NCBI GenBank assembly: GCA_035559995.1
Contig: DATMAM010000065.1
Coordinates: 1 to 64,000, forward strand
From: DATMAM01 sp035559995
GTDB lineage: Bacteria; Desulfobacterota; Binatia; UBA9968
DNA length: 64,000 bases
Direction of reading: 5' to 3'
Shown here: one piece after another, positions 26,276-34,844 of the stretch
How the letters are laid out: every line of letters begins with the position of its first letter
How positions within the stretch are numbered: the stretch's first letter is position 1
Translations under genes and position numbers: made by a program
Notes under the pieces: generated by a model
Database searches by the model: none
What the model was told of the DNA's origin: nothing
The model's input: only the letters and a program-made list of their open reading frames with translations

Positions 26276-27829
26276 CTAGGGCGCGAACCACGTGCGCGAT
26301 AGCCCGCCCGTCGTCATATTGAAGCGACCGTCGGCGTCTGTCTCGAAGCCCCTGAACTTCTGATGATAGGTGAAATAGCGCGGCACCAGGACCAAAGGGA
26401 TCTGCGGCACCTCATCGTGGAGGATGCGCGTCGCCTTCGCGTACAGCTCGTAGCGCCGCTTGAAATCCAAAATCCTTCCCGCCTCCTCGAGCAGGCGGTC
26501 CAACTCTTTGTTGCAGTACCCGGACGAATTTTCGCCCCGCTTCTTGGCTTTCACCTCTTCCTCGTTGCAGCCGAATTCACCCGGGTACTCCTCGCCGGGA
26601 TCGTTGGGAATGTCACTGCCGCTAAGCACGATCATGAAATCGCCTCTGCTCTCGCGCGCCCGGCGCGCCGCGTTCTCGACGATCGTAACTTTAGTCTTGA
26701 TCCCCGCGCTGCTCAGGAGCTGCTGCAAAACTTGCAGCTCTTCTTCTTCCGATTTGAGGCCCAGAAGCTCCGTTTCGAAGTCGGCTCCGACGCCCGCTTC
26801 CTTGAGAAGCGCCTTGACTTTGGCCACATCCCGTTTGACCTCGGGAAGCTTGACGTGCCAGGGACTGTCCTTCGGCATGAGCTGGTCCGTCGCCTCGCCC
26901 AGCCCCCAGAACGCGCCCTCAATGTACTTCTGCTTATCCAAGGCGTACTGCACTGCCTGGCGCAGCTTGAGGTTATTGAATGGAGGCGCCGCGACGTTGA
27001 ACAGCAGCCGGCGGTAGCCGGCGTATTTCGCGACCGCCGTTTTGAGCTGCGGGTATTCTCCTTTGATCAGCCTGCCGATCACCGAGTAAGGAGTGCGCTC
27101 GATCATGTTGAGATCGCCTGCGCGCAGCGACGCGAAACGGACCTGCTCGTCCTCCGCCGGTTTCAATACGATCTCGTCCAGGTAGGGGATGCCCTTCTGC
27201 CAGTAGCCTGTGTGGCGAACCAAGATGATTTCCCGCGCCGGTTTGTAGTCTTTGAGAACAAAAGGACCCGTGCCCGGCGGAGCGCTCAGGATCTTCCCGC
27301 CCGCGCGCGGCACCGAATCTTTCGGCACGACGGGAAAAGGACGGATGGAAGACATCGTCGACAGAAACGCGGCGTCCGGCTTTTTCAGCGCAATCTCCAG
27401 GCCGAGCTTGTCGGTAGCGTTGACGGACTGGACTTCCTTGAGCGGCACCAGTCCCGTGGCCCGATTCTCCGGGTCCAGAGCGTACTCGATGCTCCACTTG
27501 ACGTCCGCCGCGGTCATTTCACGCCCGTCGTGAAACTTGACGCCGCTGCGAAGCTTGAACGCGTACGTCCTGCCGTCGCTGGAGATCTTCCAGGACTCGG
27601 CGAGCGCGGGGACTTGCTTTCCGTCCTTGTCGTAATCGAGGAGCGGCTCGTAAACGAGCCCGCGGATATAGAAGTTGCTCGACTGCGTGCGGATAAAGGG
27701 ATTGAGCGTGCTGAGGTCGTTGCGCAGGCCAAAGACGAGCCGGCCGCCGGAGCGCGGCGCTTCCGCGGCACCGACAGAACTGGCCGAGAGGATTGCGGCC
27801 AAAACCACCCCAAAGTGTAACCGTTTCAT
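26276..27829 (-). CDS. ABC transporter substrate-binding protein, family 5 (oligopeptide type)
   Basis: A 517-residue SBP_bac_5 protein (DppA/OppA/NikA-like). A Sec signal peptide (M-K-R-L-H-F ending V-G-A-A-E) is followed by G-G-R-L-V-F-G-L, L-S-T-L-N-P-F-I, and W-K-I-S-S-D-G-R-T-Y-A-F-K-L-R, the family signature. Ligands of this family include peptides, nickel and diverse organic acids. AGGAGA precedes the ATG at 27829; the frame continues to 28204 only as a shadow of the cupin gene. It sits between a bicupin and two UbiD genes, without permease or ATPase; Dpp-type permeases without their usual binding protein occur at 49800-51670. Confidence 0.9.
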   Translation of the reverse strand: MKRLHFGVVLAAILSASSVGAAEAPRSGGRLVFGLRNDLSTLNPFIRTQSSNFYIRGLVYEPLLDYDKDGKQVPALAESWKISSDGRTYAFKLRSGVKFHDGREMTAADVKWSIEYALDPENRATGLVPLKEVQSVNATDKLGLEIALKKPDAAFLSTMSSIRPFPVVPKDSVPRAGGKILSAPPGTGPFVLKDYKPAREIILVRHTGYWQKGIPYLDEIVLKPAEDEQVRFASLRAGDLNMIERTPYSVIGRLIKGEYPQLKTAVAKYAGYRRLLFNVAAPPFNNLKLRQAVQYALDKQKYIEGAFWGLGEATDQLMPKDSPWHVKLPEVKRDVAKVKALLKEAGVGADFETELLGLKSEEEELQVLQQLLSSAGIKTKVTIVENAARRARESRGDFMIVLSGSDIPNDPGEEYPGEFGCNEEEVKAKKRGENSSGYCNKELDRLLEEAGRILDFKRRYELYAKATRILHDEVPQIPLVLVPRYFTYHQKFRGFETDADGRFNMTTGGLSRTWFAP

Positions 27830-27890
27830 AGAGCTCTCCTCGACGTTCTTCCCGCCTTCTCCGATGTGGCGAGGCCTGGGTGGGCGCCTG

Positions 27891-28991
27891 CTATCCCGCC
27901 GGAGCGGCTTCGTTGTGCGTGCACCACGGAACCGCGGAACCCATGCGGCAGCGCGCGCCCGAGCGCGCCAGCTCACTTTCAAACATCTCGTGAATCTTCG
28001 GATCCTCGTCTTCGTACTCGATCTGCGCCCCGCCTTTTTTAATGTCCCGGTCCGTCTCCGCGTCGTCGTGGTTGAACATGGGGAACCGGTAACGCCAGCT
28101 ATTCCAGCGAAGCGCGAGATACCGAGCCGGCTCCGCGCCGGAGTTGAAGTGTTGGTGAAACCACTGATTCGGCGGCACGACGACGCTGCCGGGCTTCCAG
28201 TCAACGCGCATCGGCTCTTTGCCCTCCGGCCACAAGAGAGAATACCCGCGGCCGGTCAGGATCGTCACGTGCGCGCCCGGCCCGTGCCGGTGGGCCTTCT
28301 TGTAAGAGCCCACGCCGAACTCCGAGATGTGGGCCATCATGATGTTGCCTGCGAGGTCGAACATCACGTGCCGATTGCCGCCGGCGCCGCGTTCTTTTTT
28401 GCTGTAGAGCGGGATCGTTCTGGTATCGGAGACAAAGTTGATCGAAAGCTTGTCGCCCCAAAGTTGCCCTGTGCCGGTAAAGTAGTCGTCTTCTTCGGGC
28501 GCGAAGCGATCGGTAAAGCTGAAATCATTTTCGAATACGAAATCGAGGTTGTGGAAAAGATGGATCATGAGGGGAGCGCTCGTCACGGCGAAATAGCGCA
28601 CGGGCGCGTCGCCTTGACCGTTGAAATGCTGGTACCACGCGTTGAGCGGAATCGCGAACAGGCTTCCGGGCTGCCATTCGAACGTGTGCTTTCTGCCGTT
28701 TTTTTGCCACACCGAGGTTGCGCCGCGGCCGTCGACGATAAAAACCATCTCTTCGTACAGGTGTCTTTGCGGCTTTAGCCGGCCTCCTGGCGGAATCTCG
28801 CAGACGTAGGCGTCGTTCGTCCCTCCGGTGCCTTCGAGATTGATGAACGCCCCGAGCCCGCCCTTGCGTTCCCACGGCGCGACTTCGACGGTCTTTAGAT
28901 CCTCGATAAAGAAGCCGCCGTGGATCGGAATCTTTTGCGCCGCCTGCCACTCCTGATAGACATCGATCCTCCGATCGTCCGCGTATTTCAT
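27891..28991 (-). CDS. Bicupin protein (gentisate dioxygenase-like fold)
   Basis: A 366-residue double-cupin protein. The first barrel has R-H-L-Y-E-E near residue 78 and W-Y-Q-H-F-N; the second has H-R-H-G-P-G-A-H near residue 237 and W-F-H-Q-H-F-N. These give His/Glu sets suited to one or two metal ions. The family lies near ring-cleaving dioxygenases, but the real gentisate dioxygenase motif is not present, so the reaction is open. The C-terminal I-E-Y-E-D-E-D-P is shared with the protein at 30796-31941. It is the first gene of a block that continues with a binding protein and two UbiD genes. GAGGA precedes the ATG. Confidence 0.8.
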   Translation of the reverse strand: MKYADDRRIDVYQEWQAAQKIPIHGGFFIEDLKTVEVAPWERKGGLGAFINLEGTGGTNDAYVCEIPPGGRLKPQRHLYEEMVFIVDGRGATSVWQKNGRKHTFEWQPGSLFAIPLNAWYQHFNGQGDAPVRYFAVTSAPLMIHLFHNLDFVFENDFSFTDRFAPEEDDYFTGTGQLWGDKLSINFVSDTRTIPLYSKKERGAGGNRHVMFDLAGNIMMAHISEFGVGSYKKAHRHGPGAHVTILTGRGYSLLWPEGKEPMRVDWKPGSVVVPPNQWFHQHFNSGAEPARYLALRWNSWRYRFPMFNHDDAETDRDIKKGGAQIEYEDEDPKIHEMFESELARSGARCRMGSAVPWCTHNEAAPAG

Positions 28992-29120
28992 GCTCGATCC
29001 TCGCCTTTCGCAGGGCCCGCTCTGAGCGTCGTCGAAGGCCCCACCCTGAGCGAAGGCGAACGACGCTTAACCGACCCAAGGGTTTCTACGGTTTCATGCC
29101 GCCCTTTCGATTTCCCCGCC

Positions 29121-29153
29121 GCGGTGGGCTTCGCAACGCTCAACCCACCCTAC
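29121..29153. repeat. Palindromic dispersed repeat, half copy
   Basis: GCGGTGGGCTTCGC followed by CTCAACCCACCCTAC matches the right arm of the elements at 23069-23150 and 29218-29302; no left arm lies upstream. Confidence 0.6.
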
Positions 29154-29217
29154 GGTTTGATGCCGTCCTTTTTCACGTACCCCGGGCCTTTCCACCGACG
29201 AGAATAAAACCAATCCC

Positions 29218-29302
29218 GTAGGATGGGTTGAGGCGCTTTGCGCCGATACCCATCGCCTGCGGCTTTGCGGTGGGTTTCGCGCAGCGCTCAACCCGCCCTG
29301 CG
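29218..29302. repeat. Palindromic dispersed repeat, copy 2
   Basis: It begins GTAGGATGGGTTGAGGCG, contains GCGCCGATACCCATCG and GCGGTGGGTTTCGCG, and ends CTCAACCCGCCCTGC. The first 36 bases are the near-exact reverse complement of the right arm of the copy at 23069-23150. Confidence 0.75.
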
Positions 29303-29355
29303 CATTGCTCGCCGCTCCGGCGGTTTGCCGCGGACGAGGCCGCGACCCGCCGCCA

Positions 29356-30792
29356 CTATTCCAGCTTCGCGAGGACATGCTGCCATTTCTTTTGGATCGA
29401 CGCTCTTTTTTCCGCGCTGATCGTATTCGTGCGCGGGAAGTCCTGGATCCAGCCGTACGGGCGGCACGCATCGACTATGATCTTCGATGAGGTGAAGCGG
29501 CCTTTCTTTCGATCCTCCGGCGCTACGCGCGGATTGATGTCGCTCGTCGGGAAATGGTTGACCACTTCGGTTTGCGTCGCCGGATCGCAGCGCGTCGTGA
29601 CCGCCCAAAACACATCCCGCAGATCGGACGGATCGATGTCGTCGTCCACGACGATGACGAACCTCCCGAGATGAACGGTTGCCCTTACTCCCAGAGCGAT
29701 CGCAGCGGCCTGGCGCGCGTGACCGTCGTAGCGCTGGCGCAACGAGATCACGGTGGCAAAAGGTCCATGCAACCAAACGCCGCGCACGTCCTGGATGCCG
29801 GCGTGCTCGAGCGCCGACCAAACCGCCGCCGCCGGAAGCGGAATGCCGAAATGATCCATTCCCGGAACCGGCTTCAGCGGCGGCTCGCCCTGGATGATCG
29901 GATCTTTCCTGTGCATCAAAGACAGCACTCGCACCACCGGCTCATTTCTCGTCCCGGTCGCATAGTAGCCCGTGCGCTCCCCAAACGGCCCCTCGGGTCG
30001 CGACTCTTCCGTCAGCGGAGGAATCTCTCCCTCGACGACAATTTCCGCGTGAGCCGGAACCGGAAGGCCCGTAATCTCGCCTTCCATGACCTCCACGGGT
30101 TCGCCTCTCAGCCAGCCGGCCGCGCTCAGCTCTCCCACGCCCCAGGGCTCGCGCTGCGCCGCGGCGAGAAAGAGCGCGGGCTCTTGGCCAAACGAGATCA
30201 CGACCGGACAGCTCTTTCCCCTCGCCCAGTATTTCTCCAGGATCAATCTGCCGTGCTGGAGATGATTGATGAAAATGCCCAAGGTCGACTCATCGTGCAC
30301 GACCACGCGATAAACGCCCATGTTGATCCAGTTTTCGTCGGGGTCGCGCGTGAGCACGCAACATCCGGTGCCGATATAGTAGCCTCCGTCCAGCTCGTGC
30401 CACTTGGGCGCGGGAAACTTCTCGAGGTCGACGTCTTTACCCGATAAAAAGCTCTCCGCGACCGGACCGCTCTCAATCTTTCTTGGCGCGACCGGCTTGA
30501 AGGTCTTGAGCTTCTCTTTCCACGCTCGGACGAGCTCGACCTTGCCGAACTCAGGATCAAGCCCCAGCCCCAGCGCCATTCTTTTTACGCCGCTCATCGC
30601 GTTCGAGGAGACACGATACCCTGGCGGGAACCCCCGAATCCTGTCGAACAAAACCATCGGATGCTTTGGCGTGCTGGCGACAATCTCCGCGAGCGCGCCG
30701 ATCTCGCCTTCACGGTCCGCCCCGTCGATTCTCAGGAGATCGCCGCGCTCCTCTACGGCCTCGATAAAGTCTCTCAGGCTCTGAAAAGGCAT
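29356..30792 (-). CDS. UbiD family decarboxylase (3)
   Basis: A 478-residue UbiD-family protein. W-I-N-M-G-V-Y-R, I-V-V-E-G and E-G-P-F-G-E (near residue 267) retain the metal/prFMN ligands and catalytic acids. The active-site loop differs from copies 1 and 2: where they have G-R-P-P-H-D this one has a P-V-P-G-M-D segment, suggesting a different substrate. It begins three bases after the stop of the bicupin gene 30796-31941, so the two are co-expressed, and it ends the block that starts at 40800. Confidence 0.9.
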   Translation of the reverse strand: MPFQSLRDFIEAVEERGDLLRIDGADREGEIGALAEIVASTPKHPMVLFDRIRGFPPGYRVSSNAMSGVKRMALGLGLDPEFGKVELVRAWKEKLKTFKPVAPRKIESGPVAESFLSGKDVDLEKFPAPKWHELDGGYYIGTGCCVLTRDPDENWINMGVYRVVVHDESTLGIFINHLQHGRLILEKYWARGKSCPVVISFGQEPALFLAAAQREPWGVGELSAAGWLRGEPVEVMEGEITGLPVPAHAEIVVEGEIPPLTEESRPEGPFGERTGYYATGTRNEPVVRVLSLMHRKDPIIQGEPPLKPVPGMDHFGIPLPAAAVWSALEHAGIQDVRGVWLHGPFATVISLRQRYDGHARQAAAIALGVRATVHLGRFVIVVDDDIDPSDLRDVFWAVTTRCDPATQTEVVNHFPTSDINPRVAPEDRKKGRFTSSKIIVDACRPYGWIQDFPRTNTISAEKRASIQKKWQHVLAKLE

Positions 30793-30795
30793 GGG

Positions 30796-31941
30796 CTAGA
30801 CCGCAGGCCCATCGGTTGCATACTCGACCGGCGGCATTTGACTCGCCACCCCGGCAGCTCTTAACCGGCTTTCGAACGTCCTTCGAATTTCCGGGTCCTC
30901 GTCCTCATACTCGATCATCGTGCCGCCTTTCCTTATCGAAGTCGTCGTCCCATCTTCGTGCCGCTTCGCGGCCAGCTGCAGACCTGTCGGGTGAATCCTT
31001 CCACTGTAGCGAAGCGCGACGTGCCGCGCCGGTTTCGCGGAGGTGTTAAAGTGCTGGTGAAACCATCCCCCGGGCGGACAATAAATGCTTCCTTCTTTCC
31101 ATTTCAGCTCCAGGACATCGCCGCCGTTGCCGCTCTGGTACGGGCGAACTCCCGACTCCTTGGGCCACATGAGGACGTAACCTTCGCCTTCGAGGCCGAG
31201 CAACACGGCTCCCGGGCCGTGATAATGAGCTTTCTGGTAGCGGGCTCCCGGCCAGTGGGAGACGTGGGCGATCAACGAGTTTCCCGCCATCTGGAACTGG
31301 GTCAGCCTCACGCCCGCTCCCTTCTTCTCGTGCTCGTCCATTTGCGCCCCAACGACATCCGGAACGAAATTGGTCTCCCACACGTGGGTGTTGCCCACTG
31401 GATATCTCTTGGTTCCAACGTCGAAGTAGCCGTCTTCTCCCGCAAACCGATCCCAGAAAGTGAACGGGTTGTTGAACACAAATTCGGGATTGCGGTACGC
31501 GTCGAGAATCAACGGCGCGTTGGTGAGGGCCAAGAACGTGACCGGCTCGCGCCCGCCGTTGATCAAGCGGTGCCAGCTATTGAGCGGCGGCGAAAAAAGG
31601 CTCATCCGCCCCCACTCGAAAAAACTCTTCTTTGTGCCTTCCTGCCAGACCTCGGTTGCACCCTGACCTTGCAAAATACAGATCAGCTCTTCGTAGACGT
31701 GCCGCTCGGGTTTCAACGCGCCTGCCGGGGGAATCCGGGCGACATACAAACCCGTCAGTCCCTCCATCCCGTGGAGGTGAATGAACGCTCCCAGCCCGCC
31801 CGTACGACGCCACGGCGCAAGTTTGATTTCGCGCACGTCTTCGAGCCCGTGCCCCGCGACCACCGGGATCCCTTCGCTTTTCATCCACTGGTGATAGGCC
31901 GTCCGCTGCAGCGATTTGAGCAAGGCATCAAAGTCGGTCAT
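30796..31941 (-). CDS. Bicupin protein
   Basis: A 381-residue double-cupin protein, similar along its length to the one at 27891-28991 (R-H-V-Y-E-E in barrel 1, H-Y-H-G-P-G-A and W-F-H-Q-H-F-N-T in barrel 2, I-E-Y-E-D-E-D-P at the C-terminus). Metal-binding His residues are kept in the second barrel; in the first, W-H-R-L-I-N replaces W-Y-Q-H-F-N, so a ligand may be lost. A non-heme iron dioxygenase or isomerase role is possible. Its partner directly downstream is UbiD (3), just as the other copy stands before UbiD (1) and (2). Confidence 0.8.
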   Translation of the reverse strand: MTDFDALLKSLQRTAYHQWMKSEGIPVVAGHGLEDVREIKLAPWRRTGGLGAFIHLHGMEGLTGLYVARIPPAGALKPERHVYEELICILQGQGATEVWQEGTKKSFFEWGRMSLFSPPLNSWHRLINGGREPVTFLALTNAPLILDAYRNPEFVFNNPFTFWDRFAGEDGYFDVGTKRYPVGNTHVWETNFVPDVVGAQMDEHEKKGAGVRLTQFQMAGNSLIAHVSHWPGARYQKAHYHGPGAVLLGLEGEGYVLMWPKESGVRPYQSGNGGDVLELKWKEGSIYCPPGGWFHQHFNTSAKPARHVALRYSGRIHPTGLQLAAKRHEDGTTTSIRKGGTMIEYEDEDPEIRRTFESRLRAAGVASQMPPVEYATDGPAV

Positions 31942-32011
31942 GTCTTTCCTGCGCTTGGTGGCCGGGACGTTTTCACGCGTTCGCGGCTCGTCGTTCCGCC
32001 GCTTTTGCCTC

Positions 32012-32734
32012 TCACTCCGCGAACAGCTTCGGATCGATCCGGCAAGCGATCCGCATGCATTGATCTTCCAGCCGGTGAAAGGCTCGCTTGAAGCGGACCG
32101 CCCGCCGCACGGCCTCTTGCTGCTCCTCGGTTACGGCATACTTGCGAATGAGATCGCGCGTCGATGAACCGTGCTCCACGTCAAGCTCCGCATGAAGCCT
32201 GAAGTGTCCGAGTGCCCACTCGGGGACTTGATAGATCGTCGCCAGGGCTTCCGCCAATTTCATTCCTTCGCCGGTCCTCCCGGTCCCGCCGTCTTCATCG
32301 AAGCTCATCGCCGCCCCTTCGAGCCAGCTGTGCTCGCGCGCGTAGTTCAGCCAGGAGTCGACGAGCAGCCGGTACTCGGGACACAGGTCTCGAAAATCTT
32401 CCATCTCCTCGCGCGGGATTCCCAAACCTTCTCCCAGTCTCAGCCAAAGTTCGGCGTGCGGTCCGACGGTGCCCCCGATCACCCGGTCGTCTTCTTCATC
32501 CAGATACTTCTTGATACGCGCCATTCTGACTTCTTTGATCGGGCAGTTGGCGAGGATGAAGAGCTCCTTGCGCGGAACGTTGACACGGTAGTAATGGAGT
32601 TGCTTCACCCACATGCGGACTTGATCTTTGCTGAGGGCGCCCTTGACGATCAACGCGCGCACGGCTCGCTCTTTGTGCCTGGGCGGCCGCGCGTTCATGA
32701 GCTCCTCGATCAGTCGATCAGCGTTTTGCGCCAT
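32012..32734 (-). CDS. Heme-oxygenase-like diiron oxidase family protein
   Basis: A 240-residue helical protein. H181-xxx-D185-xx-H188 is the third core-helix motif of heme-oxygenase-like diiron oxidases; E80/E81 and H93 (before A-E-L-W) are candidate first-helix ligands, with a Gly-rich spacer longer than usual. The motif layout resembles CADD/PqqC-like 'iron-containing redox enzymes'. Function unknown; oxidative decarboxylation or C-C cleavage are options given the UbiD and cupin neighbours. GGAGGAG precedes the ATG. It lies 20 bases after the binding protein gene and 70 bases before a bicupin gene, in one strand block. Confidence 0.75.
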   Translation of the reverse strand: MAQNADRLIEELMNARPPRHKERAVRALIVKGALSKDQVRMWVKQLHYYRVNVPRKELFILANCPIKEVRMARIKKYLDEEDDRVIGGTVGPHAELWLRLGEGLGIPREEMEDFRDLCPEYRLLVDSWLNYAREHSWLEGAAMSFDEDGGTGRTGEGMKLAEALATIYQVPEWALGHFRLHAELDVEHGSSTRDLIRKYAVTEEQQEAVRRAVRFKRAFHRLEDQCMRIACRIDPKLFAE

Positions 32735-32754
32735 GGTTCTGCTCCTCCGTCGGG

Positions 32755-33792
32755 TCAGCGGGCCTGAAGCCGTTCCCGGAACCCGGACGCGACGACGTCG
32801 CTCACGATCGCGCCGTAAATCAAATCCGCGGGATTAATCTCGCGCGCTTTTGGGTTGGCCGACGCCAATTCCTCCAGGACCAGTTTAAGATCTTCGGGTT
32901 GAATCTCAGGCACTTTCGGCCAGATCACACGAGCGTGAAAGTCATAGCTCTCGCCCAAAACCGCCATGCCGCTCATTCGGGTATACCGGGCGAGTATCTT
33001 TAATCCTTCACTGCGGCGCGTGCGAACAAATTCCAGAGCCTCGATGAGAGCCCGAACAAATCCTTCCAAGCGCCCTTTGTTCTCGGTCAGAAATGACCGC
33101 CGCCCCAAGAACGCGGATGAAGCGTACCTCATCCCACTCCGCGCGAGGTCGGCAAGCTCGCGGTAGCCGATCTCGCGCGCCTTGAGCTCGTAAGGAAACG
33201 CCATGGTTCCGGCGTCGATCGACCCCGCGATCAACGCGGAAAGGATATCCTGGACCCGACCGACCTGAACCACGGTGACGTCCCGCGGTGGATCCAACCC
33301 GCCTCCCCTCAAAGCGAGGCGCGTCGCAAAATCCATCGTCCCGCCGAACCTGGTTACGCCCACGCGCTTGCCGCGCAGCGCTGCCAAGCTCCCGATCGAC
33401 GGATGGCCGTAAATAGAGAAAACGAATTTGTTATTCATGGCCGCAAAGAACGCTAAGTCTCGCTGCCCGCGGAGGTAAGCGTTGGGGCCCGCCGAGCCGC
33501 CGCCGCCGAGCACGTCGAGGTCTCCGGCAAAAAAAGCCGACAACGCTATCGGCGAGGAGCCAACGTGAATCAACTCGACGTCGACTCCGTTCTTGCGGAA
33601 AAAGCCGGCTTCTTGAGCAACCCACAACGGCAGGTACACCGTCACGGGTGCAGGATAGGAGACCCGAAGCGCTTTTCGTTCCGCTCCGGAAACCTCAGCG
33701 CGCGTCAGTAGGACCAGCAAACATGCGCAGCCTATCGTCCGGTTCCGAAACCAAGCGCCAGAGTTGCTCGCTCTGCCCGCGAATCTATTCAT
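32755..33792 (-). CDS. ABC substrate-binding protein (NMT1/SsuA-like)
   Basis: A 345-residue periplasmic protein of the NMT1/THI5/SsuA type, used for sulfonates, nitrate, pyrimidines or aromatic acids. A signal peptide ends near residue 36 (C-L-L-V-L-L, then V-S-G-A-E). The body has Y-L-P-L-W-V-A-Q-E-A-G-F-F, G-G-G-G-S-A-G and G-V-T-R-F-G-G-T. It is a clear paralogue of 39805-40800 (same Y-P-A-P and F-G-G-T blocks). It overlaps the bicupin gene upstream by eight bases, so it is coupled to an enzyme rather than to a transporter; no permease is adjacent. Confidence 0.87.
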   Translation of the reverse strand: MNRFAGRASNSGAWFRNRTIGCACLLVLLTRAEVSGAERKALRVSYPAPVTVYLPLWVAQEAGFFRKNGVDVELIHVGSSPIALSAFFAGDLDVLGGGGSAGPNAYLRGQRDLAFFAAMNNKFVFSIYGHPSIGSLAALRGKRVGVTRFGGTMDFATRLALRGGGLDPPRDVTVVQVGRVQDILSALIAGSIDAGTMAFPYELKAREIGYRELADLARSGMRYASSAFLGRRSFLTENKGRLEGFVRALIEALEFVRTRRSEGLKILARYTRMSGMAVLGESYDFHARVIWPKVPEIQPEDLKLVLEELASANPKAREINPADLIYGAIVSDVVASGFRERLQAR

Positions 33793-34828
33793 CGCTCGAC
33801 TCGCCCTGCTCTACATGCATGAAGCCGAGATTTTCCATTAACGGCCGGCTGTGATGGACAAGGAATCGAGCTGGCTTATCCCCGGTGTTGAAGTGCTGAT
33901 GCCAGCTAAAGACCGGAATGCACAGCACGTCTCCCTCCGCCCAGTCGTAGCGGCGATCTTCAATCACGGTGTACCCTTCTCCACAAAGCACGTAGTTCAC
34001 CTCTTCGTAGAGGTGCCGGTGGGCGCCCGAGCGCTTCCCCGGAGAAATCTCGGCTAGAAGCGTTCCCAGCACCCGCATGAGAAAGCCCGCCTTGGGATCG
34101 ATTACGTAGCGCACGCGACCCATGAGCGTCTTCTCAAATTGGATGCGCGACCCCTTCACCAAGACCTGACTCGAGCGCCGTCGTTTTTCCTCCTCGGCAG
34201 AAAAGCGCAAGTGCTGCTGGTAGAGCGCATCTTCGGAGCTAAAGGGCGCTCGCATCTCCTGTGTGGAGCGGATTCGCACTGTGTCGTCCGCTCCCGGGAT
34301 GAGCGATTTGAGCGCGCTATCACTCTTTTGCCCAAAAACCCAATAGTCGGGGTACCTTTCATCCTCATACACGGCGAGTCCCAAGGCCAGCGACAGCGGA
34401 CCTGTGGTCGCCGCGACGTAGATGAAGTCCTCATTTCCGGTGTTAAGGTGACGGTGCCAGGCGAACATCGGAACGCTTATAAAATCTCCGGCCTCCCAAT
34501 CGTAACGCGTTCCATCGATAATGCTGTGACCTTTCCCCTGCAGAACGTAGAGCACCGCTTCCACCGTATGGCGGTGCCCAAGGGTCTTCCAGCCCATCCC
34601 TTCTTCCTCGGCCGCCGGAATGCGGTTGATCCAGAACCTGAACGTCCGGTGATTAAAACCGAGGCGGGGATCAACTAAATAAAGGTGGGAGTGGTTTCGA
34701 AGCTGAGAGCGGATCTCTTCGCCTTTCACATGAACCGGGGCGTCACGCCGCCGCACCGCCTCTTCTTTGGCAAAGCGGACCGATTCCATCGCCATTCGAT
34801 CGCGATCTTGGGGTCGCAAAATTGCCAT
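33785..34828 (-). CDS. Bicupin protein
   Basis: A 347-residue double-cupin protein. Each half has the same pattern: L-G-H-R-H-T-V-E-A then R-Y-D-W-E-A-G-D and W-H-R-H-L-N-T-G; and A-H-R-H-L-Y-E-E then R-Y-D-W-A-E-G-D and W-H-Q-H-F-N-T-G. Both sites keep the HxH(x)nE plus His metal set. The tandem halves look like an internal duplication. A fragment of a relative lies at 272-487. The gene overlaps the downstream binding protein by eight bases and follows another binding protein by 16. Start ATG with only a weak AAGAAG upstream; an ATG at 34795 is possible. Confidence 0.8.
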   Translation of the reverse strand: MAILRPQDRDRMAMESVRFAKEEAVRRRDAPVHVKGEEIRSQLRNHSHLYLVDPRLGFNHRTFRFWINRIPAAEEEGMGWKTLGHRHTVEAVLYVLQGKGHSIIDGTRYDWEAGDFISVPMFAWHRHLNTGNEDFIYVAATTGPLSLALGLAVYEDERYPDYWVFGQKSDSALKSLIPGADDTVRIRSTQEMRAPFSSEDALYQQHLRFSAEEEKRRRSSQVLVKGSRIQFEKTLMGRVRYVIDPKAGFLMRVLGTLLAEISPGKRSGAHRHLYEEVNYVLCGEGYTVIEDRRYDWAEGDVLCIPVFSWHQHFNTGDKPARFLVHHSRPLMENLGFMHVEQGESSDE

Positions 34829-34844
34829 CTTCTTTTGGCCGACT

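Larger units (their letters stand above)
28992..29355. other. Repeat-rich intergenic region
   Basis: 364 bases between the bicupin start and the UbiD (3) stop. From left to right it holds a CTGAGCG-type repeat pair (29019-29064), a 64-base-spaced duplication beginning CTACGGTTT (29086 and 29150), a half copy of the palindromic repeat (29121-29153) and a full copy (29218-29302). No gene is visible. The bicupin promoter must be in or near this repeat cluster. Confidence 0.65.

Noticed and set aside
26276..28204. Longer 642-residue version of the family 5 binding protein
   Set aside because: The extra N-terminal part is the bicupin gene read in another frame; the ATG at 27829 has AGGAGA and begins a proper signal peptide.
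23069..29302. CRISPR array
   Set aside because: The repeats are few, long palindromes with unequal spacing and no spacers; no cas genes.
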